Assembly (NCBI GenBank): GCA_031379665.1
Contig: JANNFI010000139.1
Location: 8,576 to 72,575 of the forward strand
DNA: 64,000 nucleotides
Direction of reading: 5' to 3'
Source: SZUA-254 sp031379665
Lineage (GTDB): Bacteria; Bacteroidota; Ignavibacteria; UBA10030; SZUA-254
Part shown: positions 25,465 through 33,767 of the stretch, piece after piece
How positions within the stretch are numbered: the first letter of the stretch is position 1
Layout of the letters: each line of letters starts with the position of its first letter
Position numbers and translations under genes: made by a program
The notes under the pieces: model-generated
What the model was told of the DNA's origin: nothing
Database searches by the model: none
What the model saw: the letters and a program-made list of their open reading frames with translations, nothing else

Positions 25465-26685
25465 TCAGGGGGGACAGATGACGCCAAGGGTGGTGGAGCG
25501 TGACGCGCCGGTGACGGCAGGGAGGTTCCCCGTTTTTCCCCTGAGCGTCCGCCAGGCGAGCAGCGCGAAACAGATCGCCTCCTTCGCGTCCGTGGGGATG
25601 CCGGCGTCGTCGGCAATGATGACGCTGGTCGGGTGGAAGTACCGCCGGAGCGCATCGAGAAGGTACTCGTTGTGGACTCCGCCGCCGCTGACGATCAATT
25701 CCTGCGGGAAATCCTCCTTCGCAACATGGAGGAGGAAGTTTCTGTAGACGCTCAGCGCGGTGAATTCGGTGACCGTCGCGATGACATCGTCCTTCCGCTC
25801 GCGGCCGAACTTCCTCGCCAACTCCGCCGCAAACCGTTCACCGAACATTTCACGCCCCGTCGATTTGGGCGGCCGGACCCGTATAAACGGGTGCGCGGCG
25901 AGATGCCTGAGCATCATCGGGATGATCCTGCCCCGGAGCGCCGCCGCACCCCCGCGGTCAAACCCGGACCCGTAGAACCGTTCGGCCAGCCAATCGATGA
26001 TCATGTTTCCGGGTCCCGTGTCGAAGGCCCGGACGCCGTCCGGCCGGCATCCACGAGGGAGGATCGTCGCGTTGGCGATGCCGCCGATGTTGAGGGTGGC
26101 CCGGTTGATCCGGGGCGACCCGTGAAGGAGGTAATCGCAGAGAGGCACGAGCGGCGCCCCGGACCCGCCGAGAGCGATGTCGCCGACGCGGAAATCCCCG
26201 ACCGTCATCACCCCGGTCCGCTTGGCGATCACCGAGGGGTGTCCAATCTGCAACGTCGAGCGTATCTGATGGCCGAAGAGCCTGATCTTCCCCGGGAGGT
26301 GGCAAATGGTCTGGCCGTGGCTCCCGATGAAATCGAGGCGCGAGGTGGGGAGGCCGAGCGAAGCTGAGAGCTCCAGGACGGCGTTCGCGAAAAGTTCGGC
26401 GGTGAGGATGTTCAGCGTGGAGATCTGGTCGAGCTTCGCGGTCTTCGGATCGGAATTGCGCAGGAGGAGGCGCCGGAAACCCGGGGGATAAGGATGCGTG
26501 CGGAACCCGAGGAGCGTGACGCGGTGACCCCGGGCCACCGGGGAGATCCGAATGATCGCGACGTCGATGCCGTCGGCGGATGTCCCGGACATCATCCCGG
26601 CCCCGACGAGTGATCTTCGCTCCGGGAGCACCGCGGCGCGGCTCTTCCGTGGACTCTGAGTCCGCTTTCCTTTATATTCTCCCAT
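25465..26685 (-). CDS. anmK: Anhydro-N-acetylmuramic acid kinase AnmK
   Basis: 406 residues from the ATG at 26685. AnmK hydrates and phosphorylates 1,6-anhydro-MurNAc to MurNAc-6-phosphate in cell-wall recycling. Motifs are MMSGTSADGIDVAI (ATP-binding, near residue 30), GSHGQTICH, VGDFRVGDIALGGSGAPLVPLCDYLL, NIGGIAN, FDTGPGNMIID and the C-terminal VSGGGVHNEYL. A ~27-residue basic leader precedes the conserved core. The true start may be slightly downstream, because the start at 26685 lies only 15 bases from the divergent nfo start. The rest of the recycling pathway (murQ and others) is not in the window. Confidence 0.94.
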   Translation of the reverse strand: MGEYKGKRTQSPRKSRAAVLPERRSLVGAGMMSGTSADGIDVAIIRISPVARGHRVTLLGFRTHPYPPGFRRLLLRNSDPKTAKLDQISTLNILTAELFANAVLELSASLGLPTSRLDFIGSHGQTICHLPGKIRLFGHQIRSTLQIGHPSVIAKRTGVMTVGDFRVGDIALGGSGAPLVPLCDYLLHGSPRINRATLNIGGIANATILPRGCRPDGVRAFDTGPGNMIIDWLAERFYGSGFDRGGAAALRGRIIPMMLRHLAAHPFIRVRPPKSTGREMFGERFAAELARKFGRERKDDVIATVTEFTALSVYRNFLLHVAKEDFPQELIVSGGGVHNEYLLDALRRYFHPTSVIIADDAGIPTDAKEAICFALLAWRTLRGKTGNLPAVTGASRSTTLGVICPP

Positions 26686-26700
26686 GGATACGACCCTCGT

Positions 26701-27597
26701 ATGTCCCGAAAAGTAAAGCGAAGTCCTGAAGCGGAGAGCCTCCTCCTGGGCGCCCACGAGTCGATCGCGGGAGGCATCTACCTCGCCGTCGAACGCGCCG
26801 AATCGATCGGCGCGACAGCGCTCCAGGTCTTTACGAAAAACTCGAACCGATGGGAGGCGCCGCCGCTCACCGCCGAAGACGCCGCAAGCTACAAAACCGC
26901 CATTTCGAAATCAAGCATCCGATCGGTGATCTCCCACGACTCCTACCTCATCAACCTCTGCGCGACGGACGCGGCCATCCTCGAAAAATCGCGCAAGGCG
27001 CTCGCCGACGAGATATGGAGGTGCGACCTGCTCGGGATCGGCATGTTGAATTTCCACCCCGGCGCACATATGGGGGCCGGCGAGGAGGCTGGGATCGCCC
27101 TGATCGTGGAATCCCTCGATGTCGTCCACGCGCAGACCCGAGGCGCGAAGGTCCTCTCGGTGGTCGAAACCACCGCGGGACAGGGGTCCGTGCTCGGTCA
27201 CCGTTTCGATCAGATCGCCGCGATCATCTCCGGGGTACGGGACGTGGAGAGGATGGGTGTGTGCATCGATACCTGTCATATCTTCGCCGCCGGGTATGAC
27301 ATCCGTGACGAGGCGTCATACTCCCGGGTGATGGACGAATTCGGCGAGGTGATCGGTTTCGACCGGCTCAGCGCCATCCACGTGAACGATTCGAAGGGAG
27401 GACTGGGGTCGAGGCTCGACCGACACGAGCACATCGGGAAGGGGCAGATCGGGACGGCGGGCTTCTCCGGCCTGATGAACGACCCGCGGCTCGCGGACGT
27501 CCCGAAGATCCTCGAAACCCCGAAGGGAGACGACCTCGCCGAAGACCGCGAGAACATGCGCGCGCTGAAAAAACTGGTTCGAAAGAAAATACGGTGA
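26701..27597 (+). CDS. nfo: Endonuclease IV (AP endonuclease)
   Basis: 298 residues, TIM-barrel deoxyribonuclease IV, which cuts DNA 5' to abasic sites in base-excision repair. Zinc-binding signatures are present: HESIAGGI near the start, NFHPGAHMGAG, VVETTAGQGS, GVCIDTCHIFAAGYDIR, IHVNDSKGGLGSRLDRHEHIGKG and ILETPKG. A basic N-terminal extension of ~16 residues (SRKVKRSPEAES) precedes the core. A TATATT box at 26673-26678, within the start of divergent anmK, may be its -7 element, although no TTTG is seen at the right distance. Confidence 0.95.
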   Translation: MSRKVKRSPEAESLLLGAHESIAGGIYLAVERAESIGATALQVFTKNSNRWEAPPLTAEDAASYKTAISKSSIRSVISHDSYLINLCATDAAILEKSRKALADEIWRCDLLGIGMLNFHPGAHMGAGEEAGIALIVESLDVVHAQTRGAKVLSVVETTAGQGSVLGHRFDQIAAIISGVRDVERMGVCIDTCHIFAAGYDIRDEASYSRVMDEFGEVIGFDRLSAIHVNDSKGGLGSRLDRHEHIGKGQIGTAGFSGLMNDPRLADVPKILETPKGDDLAEDRENMRALKKLVRKKIR

Positions 27598-27665
27598 ATG
27601 AGGGCTTGACTTCCGCGTAAATTATTTTCAATTTTCGGATATGGAAGCAACCAACGGCATTTGAG

Positions 27666-28772
27666 ATGACGCAGCCGGACACACTGACACTGCGCGAGAC
27701 GCTGAAGGCCCGTTCGGCGCCCGGTACGCTCTGCCGCGATATCGGGGACGGCAGGATCGAGTGCTACGCCTGCGGTCACCGCTGCGCGATCGGGCCGGGG
27801 CGGGAAGGAATCTGCAAGGTCCGGTACAACAAGGGGGGCACGCTGTTCATGCCCTGGGGATACGTCGGGGGGGTGCAGCTCGACCCAGTAGAAAAGAAAC
27901 CGTTTTTTCACGTCCTGCCCGGCGCTCGCGCGCTCAGTTTCGGGATGCTCGGTTGCGACTACCACTGCGCGTACTGCCAGAACTGGCTCACCTCGCAAGC
28001 CCTCCGGGACCCCGAGGCCCGGCCTGCGCACGATCCGGCCACGCCTGAGGAGCTCCTCGGCGTCGCCTTCGATTACGGTGCCGCGGTCATCACCAGCACG
28101 TATAACGAACCGCTCATCACGAGCGAATGGGCGGTCGAAATATTCAAGGTGGCCCGCCGGTACGGCCTGGTGACGTCGTACGTCTCCAACGGCAATGCGA
28201 CCCCCGAGGTGCTCTCCTTCCTGAAACCCTGGGTGGACGCCTACAAGGTGGACCTGAAGGGATTCAACGACCGGCAGTACAGGAAACTCGGTGGCGTGCT
28301 CGACCGGGTGCTCGAGACGATTCGTGCCCTCCACGAACGGAAATTCTGGGTCGAGATCGTTACCCTCGTCGTCCCTGGATTCAACGACTCCGATGCAGAA
28401 CTCCGGGACATCGCCGGGTTCATTGCTTCGGTCTCGCCCGATATTCCCTGGCACGTCACCGCTTTCCATCCCGACTACCGGATGGCCGACACCAGTGCCA
28501 CGTCGGTCCGCGCCCTCGTGAGGGCGGCGGAAATCGGCCTTGAGTCGGGTTTGCATTTCGTCTACGCGGGCAACCTGCCCGGCCTCGTCGGACGGTTCGA
28601 GAACACCTCCTGCCCATCCTGCTCGGCGGTGATGATCGAACGGTCCGGGTATCAAATCCACTCGAACAGGCTCCTGGATGGCTGCTGTGGCGAGTGCGGG
28701 ACCCCATTACCCGGGATCTGGAAACGGACCCGGTCTCTCGCCGCACCACGTCACCATACCGTCTCCCTGTAG
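27666..28772 (+). CDS. amrS: AmmeMemoRadiSam-system radical SAM enzyme (AmrS family)
   Basis: 368 residues. A PflA-like radical SAM barrel carries the cluster motif C97-x3-C101-x2-C104 (GCDYHCAYCQNW). The N-terminal part has the family's extra Cys set (C33, C36, C40, C50 in CYACGHRC...GIC), and VDPVEKKPFFHVLPG-type residues match AmrS rather than true pyruvate formate-lyase activase. A second Cys-rich segment lies at the C-terminus (CPSC, CCGEC). AmrS genes normally sit with AMMECR1 (AmrA) and MEMO-like (AmrB) genes. Neither is here. The reaction is unknown. A CTTG-N20-CAATTTTC match at 27605-27636 is a weak promoter candidate. Confidence 0.88.
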   Translation: MTQPDTLTLRETLKARSAPGTLCRDIGDGRIECYACGHRCAIGPGREGICKVRYNKGGTLFMPWGYVGGVQLDPVEKKPFFHVLPGARALSFGMLGCDYHCAYCQNWLTSQALRDPEARPAHDPATPEELLGVAFDYGAAVITSTYNEPLITSEWAVEIFKVARRYGLVTSYVSNGNATPEVLSFLKPWVDAYKVDLKGFNDRQYRKLGGVLDRVLETIRALHERKFWVEIVTLVVPGFNDSDAELRDIAGFIASVSPDIPWHVTAFHPDYRMADTSATSVRALVRAAEIGLESGLHFVYAGNLPGLVGRFENTSCPSCSAVMIERSGYQIHSNRLLDGCCGECGTPLPGIWKRTRSLAAPRHHTVSL

Positions 28773-28778
28773 GGCATC

Positions 28779-29642
28779 ATGAACGGTCGTCCCGTCAAGA
28801 AAAAGCCCGGAGAGATCCGGGTCGATCCGGTGAAGGTCCTCACGCTGTCGACTGAGGATTGGCACGAGGTCGAACACGGCATCACACTTTTCAATTCGGG
28901 GAAATTCTGGCATGCCCACGAGGCGTGGGAGCTGGTCTGGCAGCGCCAGTCCGAGGACGAGAGACTGTTTTTTCAGGGGATCATCCAGCTTGCCGCGGCA
29001 TACCACCACCTCGTCAAGAAAACCCACCGTACGGGATACGCGAATAACCTGAAGAAGGCGGAGGCGATCCTGCAGGTCTTCGCGCCGGAGTACCTCGGGA
29101 TCGACGTCAGGCCGCTCCTCGGGGCGATCGCCGCCGGCCTCGCCGCGTCCGCCGAAAGGCCGGACGACCCGCCGTCGGACGACGAGTTCTCCCTCGTTCC
29201 CAAAATCAGTTTTCGGCTCCCGTATGATCCCGACCTCATGGCCGCGGTACGGACTGCGATCGCCTGCGCCGAGTTTGCGGAAGGTGTGGGGTTGTTCAAC
29301 CGGGGATACCACTGGGAGGCACACGAGCGCTGGGAGGAGGCGATGCGCGACGCCGAGGGGGAGGCGAAGGAATTACTCCAGGGCTTCGTGCAGGCGGCGG
29401 GCGGAATGAGCTTTTTCGTTGCGGGGAAGGGGGATAAAGCGGGATATCTCTTCGTGAAGTCATTGGAAAACCTCCGAAAGTTCGGGGGCTTGAATTGCGG
29501 GGTGGAGTTTCAGTCGCTGGTCGATTGGATGGCGGCGGCCCTGAAAACAAACGGATCGGGGCTGCCGGACGTGCGCAGCGGGGGTCCCGCTCCGCCGAAG
29601 ATCACATTCGGCCGGTCGGTGGGGGAGGGGTCTACTTCGTAG
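28779..29642 (+). CDS. Protein with two tandem DUF309 domains
   Basis: 287 residues. Two copies of the DUF309 helical unit are visible. Copy 1 is about residues 30-90 (LFNSGKFWHAHEAWELVW...FFQGIIQLAAAYHH). Copy 2 is about 165-225 (LFNRGYHWEAHERWEEAM...LLQGFVQAAGGMSFF). The conserved H-x2-W/E-H-x3-E pattern that defines the family is kept in both, so each may be functional. Most DUF309 proteins have one copy. Function is unknown. It follows the radical SAM gene by 6 bases and is probably co-transcribed. Its 3' end overlaps the convergent TPR gene by 11 bases. Confidence 0.82.
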   Translation: MNGRPVKKKPGEIRVDPVKVLTLSTEDWHEVEHGITLFNSGKFWHAHEAWELVWQRQSEDERLFFQGIIQLAAAYHHLVKKTHRTGYANNLKKAEAILQVFAPEYLGIDVRPLLGAIAAGLAASAERPDDPPSDDEFSLVPKISFRLPYDPDLMAAVRTAIACAEFAEGVGLFNRGYHWEAHERWEEAMRDAEGEAKELLQGFVQAAGGMSFFVAGKGDKAGYLFVKSLENLRKFGGLNCGVEFQSLVDWMAAALKTNGSGLPDVRSGGPAPPKITFGRSVGEGSTS

Positions 29643-30699
29643 GCGGCGCGGTCAACGCGCCGAGATCGCCGACCGAGAGCTCCCGGGCCAGCGTCTCCAG
29701 GAACGATTTCGTCTCGGGATCAGGTTCACCATCCTTGTAGGCGTCTCTCATCGCCTCCGTCATGATCTCCCGTTGAATTCCCGCAAGAAGGGCCTTTTCC
29801 TCATCTGCAGACACCGCTAATCGCTTTCGGGCGATCGCGACCTCAGCGGCCTGGACGCGGTTCGGAGTTCCTTCACCCCACGCTGAGCGGAGGAGTTTCC
29901 CGAACCACTGCAACGCGATCTCCCTCGGCATCTGCTTCGACTCGCCCGCGGTCGCTCCGACTCCCGATCGTGTCGCCGATTCCAGCTGTTTCCGCATGCT
30001 TCCGAGTACTGCATCTCCCGGATCGACGATGGTGATCCTTGACAATTCACGGTACGCCCCTTCGGTGTCCCCGGCCGCGAGGAGTTTTCCGAAGGCCTCC
30101 TTCGAGCCGGTCACCACGGCCGCCAGCGCTTCGGCTGCTGCCCCGGCGAGGGCGCCAGCGAGCGCCTGCGCCTCGACGGCCTTCAATCGGTCCGATTCCT
30201 CATGCTGGCGGAGTTCGTCCTCCAGCGCTTTTATCGCGTATACTTCCGTCTGGCGTGTGGTCTCCGTTTCGTGCGTCGCCCGGTCGCGGGCGATCTGGTC
30301 CTTCAGCTCGGTCAGATTCCCGTGGTCCTCGAACACCGGTTCGACGGCGGGGAGTTCCTCGATCCGGGCCCCGGTGATTTCGGTGAGCTCAGTACCCGGC
30401 CGTTCGGTCGCGTCGGGCACCGGGGGTGGAGTCGAGGCCAGTCCGCTCCGGGCGGGCTGGGACACGATGGGGGAGGCCGTCGGTTTTTCACCCGGGGGAG
30501 CGTGTTTCTCGCGAAGCGCGTTGATCCGGTCTTTATACGCCTGCGCATAGAAATTACCCGGCTCGAGTTCCAGGCTCTTTTCGACTTCAGTGAGCGCCAC
30601 TTCGTAGTCGCCGCTCTTAAGGAGCTTGTCAGCGTTCCTCAAATATTCACCCACGAGTTTTTTCCGCGTGGAGTCCGGATGTTCCGATCCCTTTTTCAT
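29632..30699 (-). CDS. TPR-containing cytoplasmic protein of unknown function
   Basis: 355 residues with no signal peptide. Near the N-terminus is one TPR-like pair (LLKSGDYEVALTEVEKSLELEPG, interrupted). It is followed by a Pro/Thr-rich linker, an Ala/Glu-rich helical region with DRATHETETTRQTEVYA and ALAGALAGAAAEALA stretches, and a C-terminal helical domain (ALQWFGKLLRSAWGEGTPN...RLAVSADEEKALLAGI). I do not recognise the family. It starts in a TAATG overlap with the stop of the upstream 783-residue TPR protein, which has a similar N-terminal TPR-like segment. The two probably act together. Confidence 0.7.
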   Translation of the reverse strand: MKKGSEHPDSTRKKLVGEYLRNADKLLKSGDYEVALTEVEKSLELEPGNFYAQAYKDRINALREKHAPPGEKPTASPIVSQPARSGLASTPPPVPDATERPGTELTEITGARIEELPAVEPVFEDHGNLTELKDQIARDRATHETETTRQTEVYAIKALEDELRQHEESDRLKAVEAQALAGALAGAAAEALAAVVTGSKEAFGKLLAAGDTEGAYRELSRITIVDPGDAVLGSMRKQLESATRSGVGATAGESKQMPREIALQWFGKLLRSAWGEGTPNRVQAAEVAIARKRLAVSADEEKALLAGIQREIMTEAMRDAYKDGEPDPETKSFLETLARELSVGDLGALTAPPTK

Positions 30700-33050
30700 T
30701 ATCGCTCCGCCGACCTCCTTCCGAAGATGCTGCGGATGTCGGCCATCGAATACACGTTGTAGAGGTCCGCGTTGCAGAGCTGCCCGTCGATGAACCGCTG
30801 GTTAATGGCTTCAGTCAGGAGGTCCATCGTCCTGACCATCTTCGTCGAATCGATCATCCTCGTCTGGGGCGAATACATCTGCAGGGCGTAGATCCGGGCG
30901 AGGAAATACTTGGCGTCGACATTGTTGGTGTCGGCGGCCACGACGGCCTCCCCGAGGGCGATCCCGTCCGCGTAGCGTCCAAGGCGCGTAAGGGTGAGGC
31001 CAAGGTACAAGCGCAAGCCGGCGTCGGTCGGGTTCGACCGGACCCTTGCGCGGAGTGTCGAGTCGAGCGCCTTCAGGTACTTGTTCGATTCCTCCAGATC
31101 GCCGGTCACCTGGAGAAGCCTCGCAAGGCTGTAGAGCGTCGTCACCTCGTGGGGGTCGTCTCCGAGGAGGTTCATGCAGGCAGTCGTGACGCGATGTCCC
31201 TGGCTCAGCCTGATCGCGGCATCGGACATAATAACGTCGGAGAGCGGTCCGGCAAGGTACCGGAGCGTGTCGCCGGTGAATTGCATCGCGGTTTCGTGAA
31301 ACCAGAGAGCCCTGTCGAACGTCCGGTTGAGATAGTGGACAGTCGCCATCAGGGCGAGGATCTCGACATTCCTTGGGTCGAGCCGGTAGGCTTTCTGGAG
31401 GAATTCCAGCGCCTGCTCGGGGCGGCCGGACCGGAAGAGGGCCATTCCCCGCAGGTACGGGAGTGCGCTCCCGCCCGGCGCCCGTACTTCCGCGGAATCA
31501 AGGAGATCGAGTGCGGTCTGGTACTGATGACGTTCGATGAGGACCCGCCCCAGTGCGGCGTAACCCTCGCTCGAACGGGGGTCAAGCCTGATCGCTGTGG
31601 AGGCGGCGGCGCCCGCATCCTCGAGGATGTCCCCGGCGCCGGGCCGGCTCACCGCGTTTCTGGCGACGAGTGCCGACGAAAGACCGGAGTGCGTTTCGGC
31701 GAGGGCCGAATCAAGGGCCAATGAGCGGTTGAATGTGTTAACCGCCTCGTCCACCCCTATGCCGCCGGGTTGGCGCATCGCGTTGAGGCCCTTGAGATAC
31801 AGGAGGTAGGCCTCCGTGTTCTGGTTCTGCACGGCGGTCCCCGCTCCCGGAGGCGTCGCGACGCGGAAATGAGTCCGGAGCCCGTAGGCGATCTCGTGGG
31901 GGATGAGGAGCAGCCCGGATGTATCACGCTCGAAATCCTGCGACCAAAGGGTCGTGCCGGCCGAATCCGAGAGTTCCACGTGCACCGTGAAGAGCGTATC
32001 GCGGCGGCTCAGGGCGCCGCGCAGGAAATGCGAATATCCGAGCCTGGTCAGCTCGCCAACGGGGTCGGATCCTGCGGAGGAGAGGTTCGCGCTTGTCGCA
32101 TAGCCGACCACGCTCACGCCCGATGGAGTTCCTGAGAGCAGACGCACGACGACCTCGGGAAGGGCATCGGTGAACAACTTCAATTCCTTCGCATCCGCCG
32201 ACGATGACCAGGGGAGCACGGCGATGGTCAGGTTTTTCTCCACCTTTTTCGGCATGTACTCGATGTAGACGATTGCCGCCGCAACCACCAGCAACCCGGC
32301 GGCGATCACGGTGAATGCCCAGGAGGGGAACTTTCGTTGACCCGGGGCGCCGGGTGGGAGCGCGGACGGGGGCTGCTTCGCCGGTTTGCTCTTCGGCTGT
32401 TTTGCCTTCGCCGGCTTCTCCTTACCCTTCTCCTTTCCTTTCTCTTTCTTCGCTTCGTCAGCAGAAGTCGGCTTGGCGGTGAATGTGTCCGAGGCCATCG
32501 CTTCCCGGATCTTTTCGTCGAGATCGAGCAGTTCGGCGTTGAAACCGTCCAACTCGAGCCCTTCGGTGATCACCTTCGCGGCGAGCTCCATGTCGCCGCG
32601 TTGCATGTGGTTCTGTGCGTGTTTCAGGAGGGTTCTGATCTTCGCCGAGGGGTCGTCAGTGGCGGCCTTCTTCTTCCTCTCTTCATCCTCAGCCTGTCGT
32701 TTCCTGGCCTCTTCCTCCTTTTTCTCCCTCACGAGCCGGTCTTCGCGGCGCCGAGTCTCGTCCCTCGTCCGCTCCGACCGTCGCCGGACCAGCTCCGTGT
32801 CGAGCCGGCGCAGCGTCTCATCCCCGGCCGCCTGGAGGACTTCCAACTCCTTCAGACCCGTCGACTCCGATTCCTTCCTCCGCGTTTCGGTGAGCCCGTC
32901 GAGGTATCCCCGGCGTTCCGCCAGGTGGCCTTCGATCCCTATCGAAATCCGCTCTTCGAGAGCCTGGATCCCGGCCTCCAGGGCCTCCTGCTTACGCAGG
33001 GCGACCCGCGCCAGTACGTCTCCCGGAAGGTTTGCTCCGTCGTCGTTCAT
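30699..33050 (-). CDS. Membrane-anchored TPR protein with TolB-like domain
   Basis: 783 residues. The order is: a cytoplasmic charged coiled coil (about 10-130, rich in RRxE/KKEEEARKRQ), a TPR-like pair (HAQNHMQRGDMELAAKVITEG), a Lys-rich linker, one membrane helix (SWAFTVIAAGLLVVAAAIVYI, near 250) and a periplasmic part. The periplasmic part begins with a TolB-N/FlgO-like domain (IAVLPWSSSADAKELKLFTDAL...LRGALSRRDTLFTVHVELSD) and continues as at least seven TPRs to the end. Such domains are common in adenylate-cyclase/SARP-type regulators, but no DNA-binding or cyclase domain is present. A role in sensing or assembly across the inner membrane is inference. Confidence 0.75.
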   Translation of the reverse strand: MNDDGANLPGDVLARVALRKQEALEAGIQALEERISIGIEGHLAERRGYLDGLTETRRKESESTGLKELEVLQAAGDETLRRLDTELVRRRSERTRDETRRREDRLVREKKEEEARKRQAEDEERKKKAATDDPSAKIRTLLKHAQNHMQRGDMELAAKVITEGLELDGFNAELLDLDEKIREAMASDTFTAKPTSADEAKKEKGKEKGKEKPAKAKQPKSKPAKQPPSALPPGAPGQRKFPSWAFTVIAAGLLVVAAAIVYIEYMPKKVEKNLTIAVLPWSSSADAKELKLFTDALPEVVVRLLSGTPSGVSVVGYATSANLSSAGSDPVGELTRLGYSHFLRGALSRRDTLFTVHVELSDSAGTTLWSQDFERDTSGLLLIPHEIAYGLRTHFRVATPPGAGTAVQNQNTEAYLLYLKGLNAMRQPGGIGVDEAVNTFNRSLALDSALAETHSGLSSALVARNAVSRPGAGDILEDAGAAASTAIRLDPRSSEGYAALGRVLIERHQYQTALDLLDSAEVRAPGGSALPYLRGMALFRSGRPEQALEFLQKAYRLDPRNVEILALMATVHYLNRTFDRALWFHETAMQFTGDTLRYLAGPLSDVIMSDAAIRLSQGHRVTTACMNLLGDDPHEVTTLYSLARLLQVTGDLEESNKYLKALDSTLRARVRSNPTDAGLRLYLGLTLTRLGRYADGIALGEAVVAADTNNVDAKYFLARIYALQMYSPQTRMIDSTKMVRTMDLLTEAINQRFIDGQLCNADLYNVYSMADIRSIFGRRSAER

Positions 33051-33083
33051 CCTTTTCGTTCGAGAATCGGCATAAAGTTGGGA

Positions 33084-33115
33084 AAAATATAGAGAAATGC
33101 GCGGGAAATGTCAAT
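33084..33115 (-). promoter_or_regulatory. Promoter for the TolB-like/TPR operon
   Basis: Minus strand: ATTG (33115-33112), 20-base spacer, TATATTTT (33091-33084). Divergent from the lemA promoter, 20 bases away. Confidence 0.6.
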
Positions 33116-33135
33116 ATGCGGTTGCCGACCATCAA

Positions 33136-33167
33136 ATTGATTTCATCCCTGAATATTCGTAGATTTT
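33136..33167 (+). promoter_or_regulatory. Promoter for lemA-htpX
   Basis: ATTG at 33136-33139, 20-base spacer, TAGATTTT at 33160-33167. Predicted leader of about 32 bases with a GGAGGG ribosome-binding site before the ATG at 33203. Confidence 0.6.
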
Positions 33168-33202
33168 TCGCAATTTCAATCACAGTCAATCCTGGAGGGA
33201 AT

Positions 33203-33766
33203 ATGGGCACAGTGCTGGTTCTGGGTTTGCTCGCCGTTGTGGCGATATGGGTCGTTACAAAGTATAATTCGCTGGTGACGCTGAGAAACCAGGTCGAAAA
33301 CGGTTGGAAGCAGATAGACATCCAGCTGAAACGGAGGCACGACCTGATTCCCAACCTCGTCAATACGGTAAAAGGTTACATGGAGTTCGAACAGGACACG
33401 CTTCGACAGGTGATCGAGGCGCGGAACGCCGCGGTCAGCGCGCCCGGCGTTGCCGCATCGGCCGCCCGTGAGGGAGAATTGACGGGCGTCCTGACGAAAC
33501 TTTTCGCATTGATGGAGAATTATCCCAACCTCAAGGCGAACGAGAACGTGAAGCAACTGCAGGAGGAACTGACCGGGACGGAGAACAAGGTGGGATTCGC
33601 CCGTCAATTTTATAACGACATTTCGATGAAGTTCAACATTGGGCAGGAAGTCTTCCCCGGGAGCCTGATTGCCTCAATGTTCAATTTCCGCAGGGCGGAA
33701 CTCTTTGCCGTGACGAACGACGCGGAGCGGGCGGTGCCCGGCGTCGACCTTTCACTCAGAAAGTGA
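33203..33766 (+). CDS. lemA: LemA family protein
   Basis: 187 residues from the ATG at 33203, chosen for the GGAGGG ribosome-binding site at 33194-33199 and because the protein then opens with its N-terminal membrane helix (MGTVLVLGLLAVVAIWVV). The LemA signature follows: YNSLVTLRNQVENGWKQIDIQLKRRHDLIPNLVNTVKGY (split here), then helical coiled-coil regions, ENYPNLKAN and FNIGQEVFPGSLIASMFNF. LemA proteins are inner-membrane proteins of uncertain role that often accompany HtpX-like proteases. Here the next gene is such a protease, 1 base away. Confidence 0.93.
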   Translation: MGTVLVLGLLAVVAIWVVTKYNSLVTLRNQVENGWKQIDIQLKRRHDLIPNLVNTVKGYMEFEQDTLRQVIEARNAAVSAPGVAASAAREGELTGVLTKLFALMENYPNLKANENVKQLQEELTGTENKVGFARQFYNDISMKFNIGQEVFPGSLIASMFNFRRAELFAVTNDAERAVPGVDLSLRK

Positions 33767-33767
33767 C

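Noticed and set aside
27276..28661. 461-codon minus-strand open frame
   Set aside because: Antisense to nfo and the radical SAM gene, both with clear motifs.
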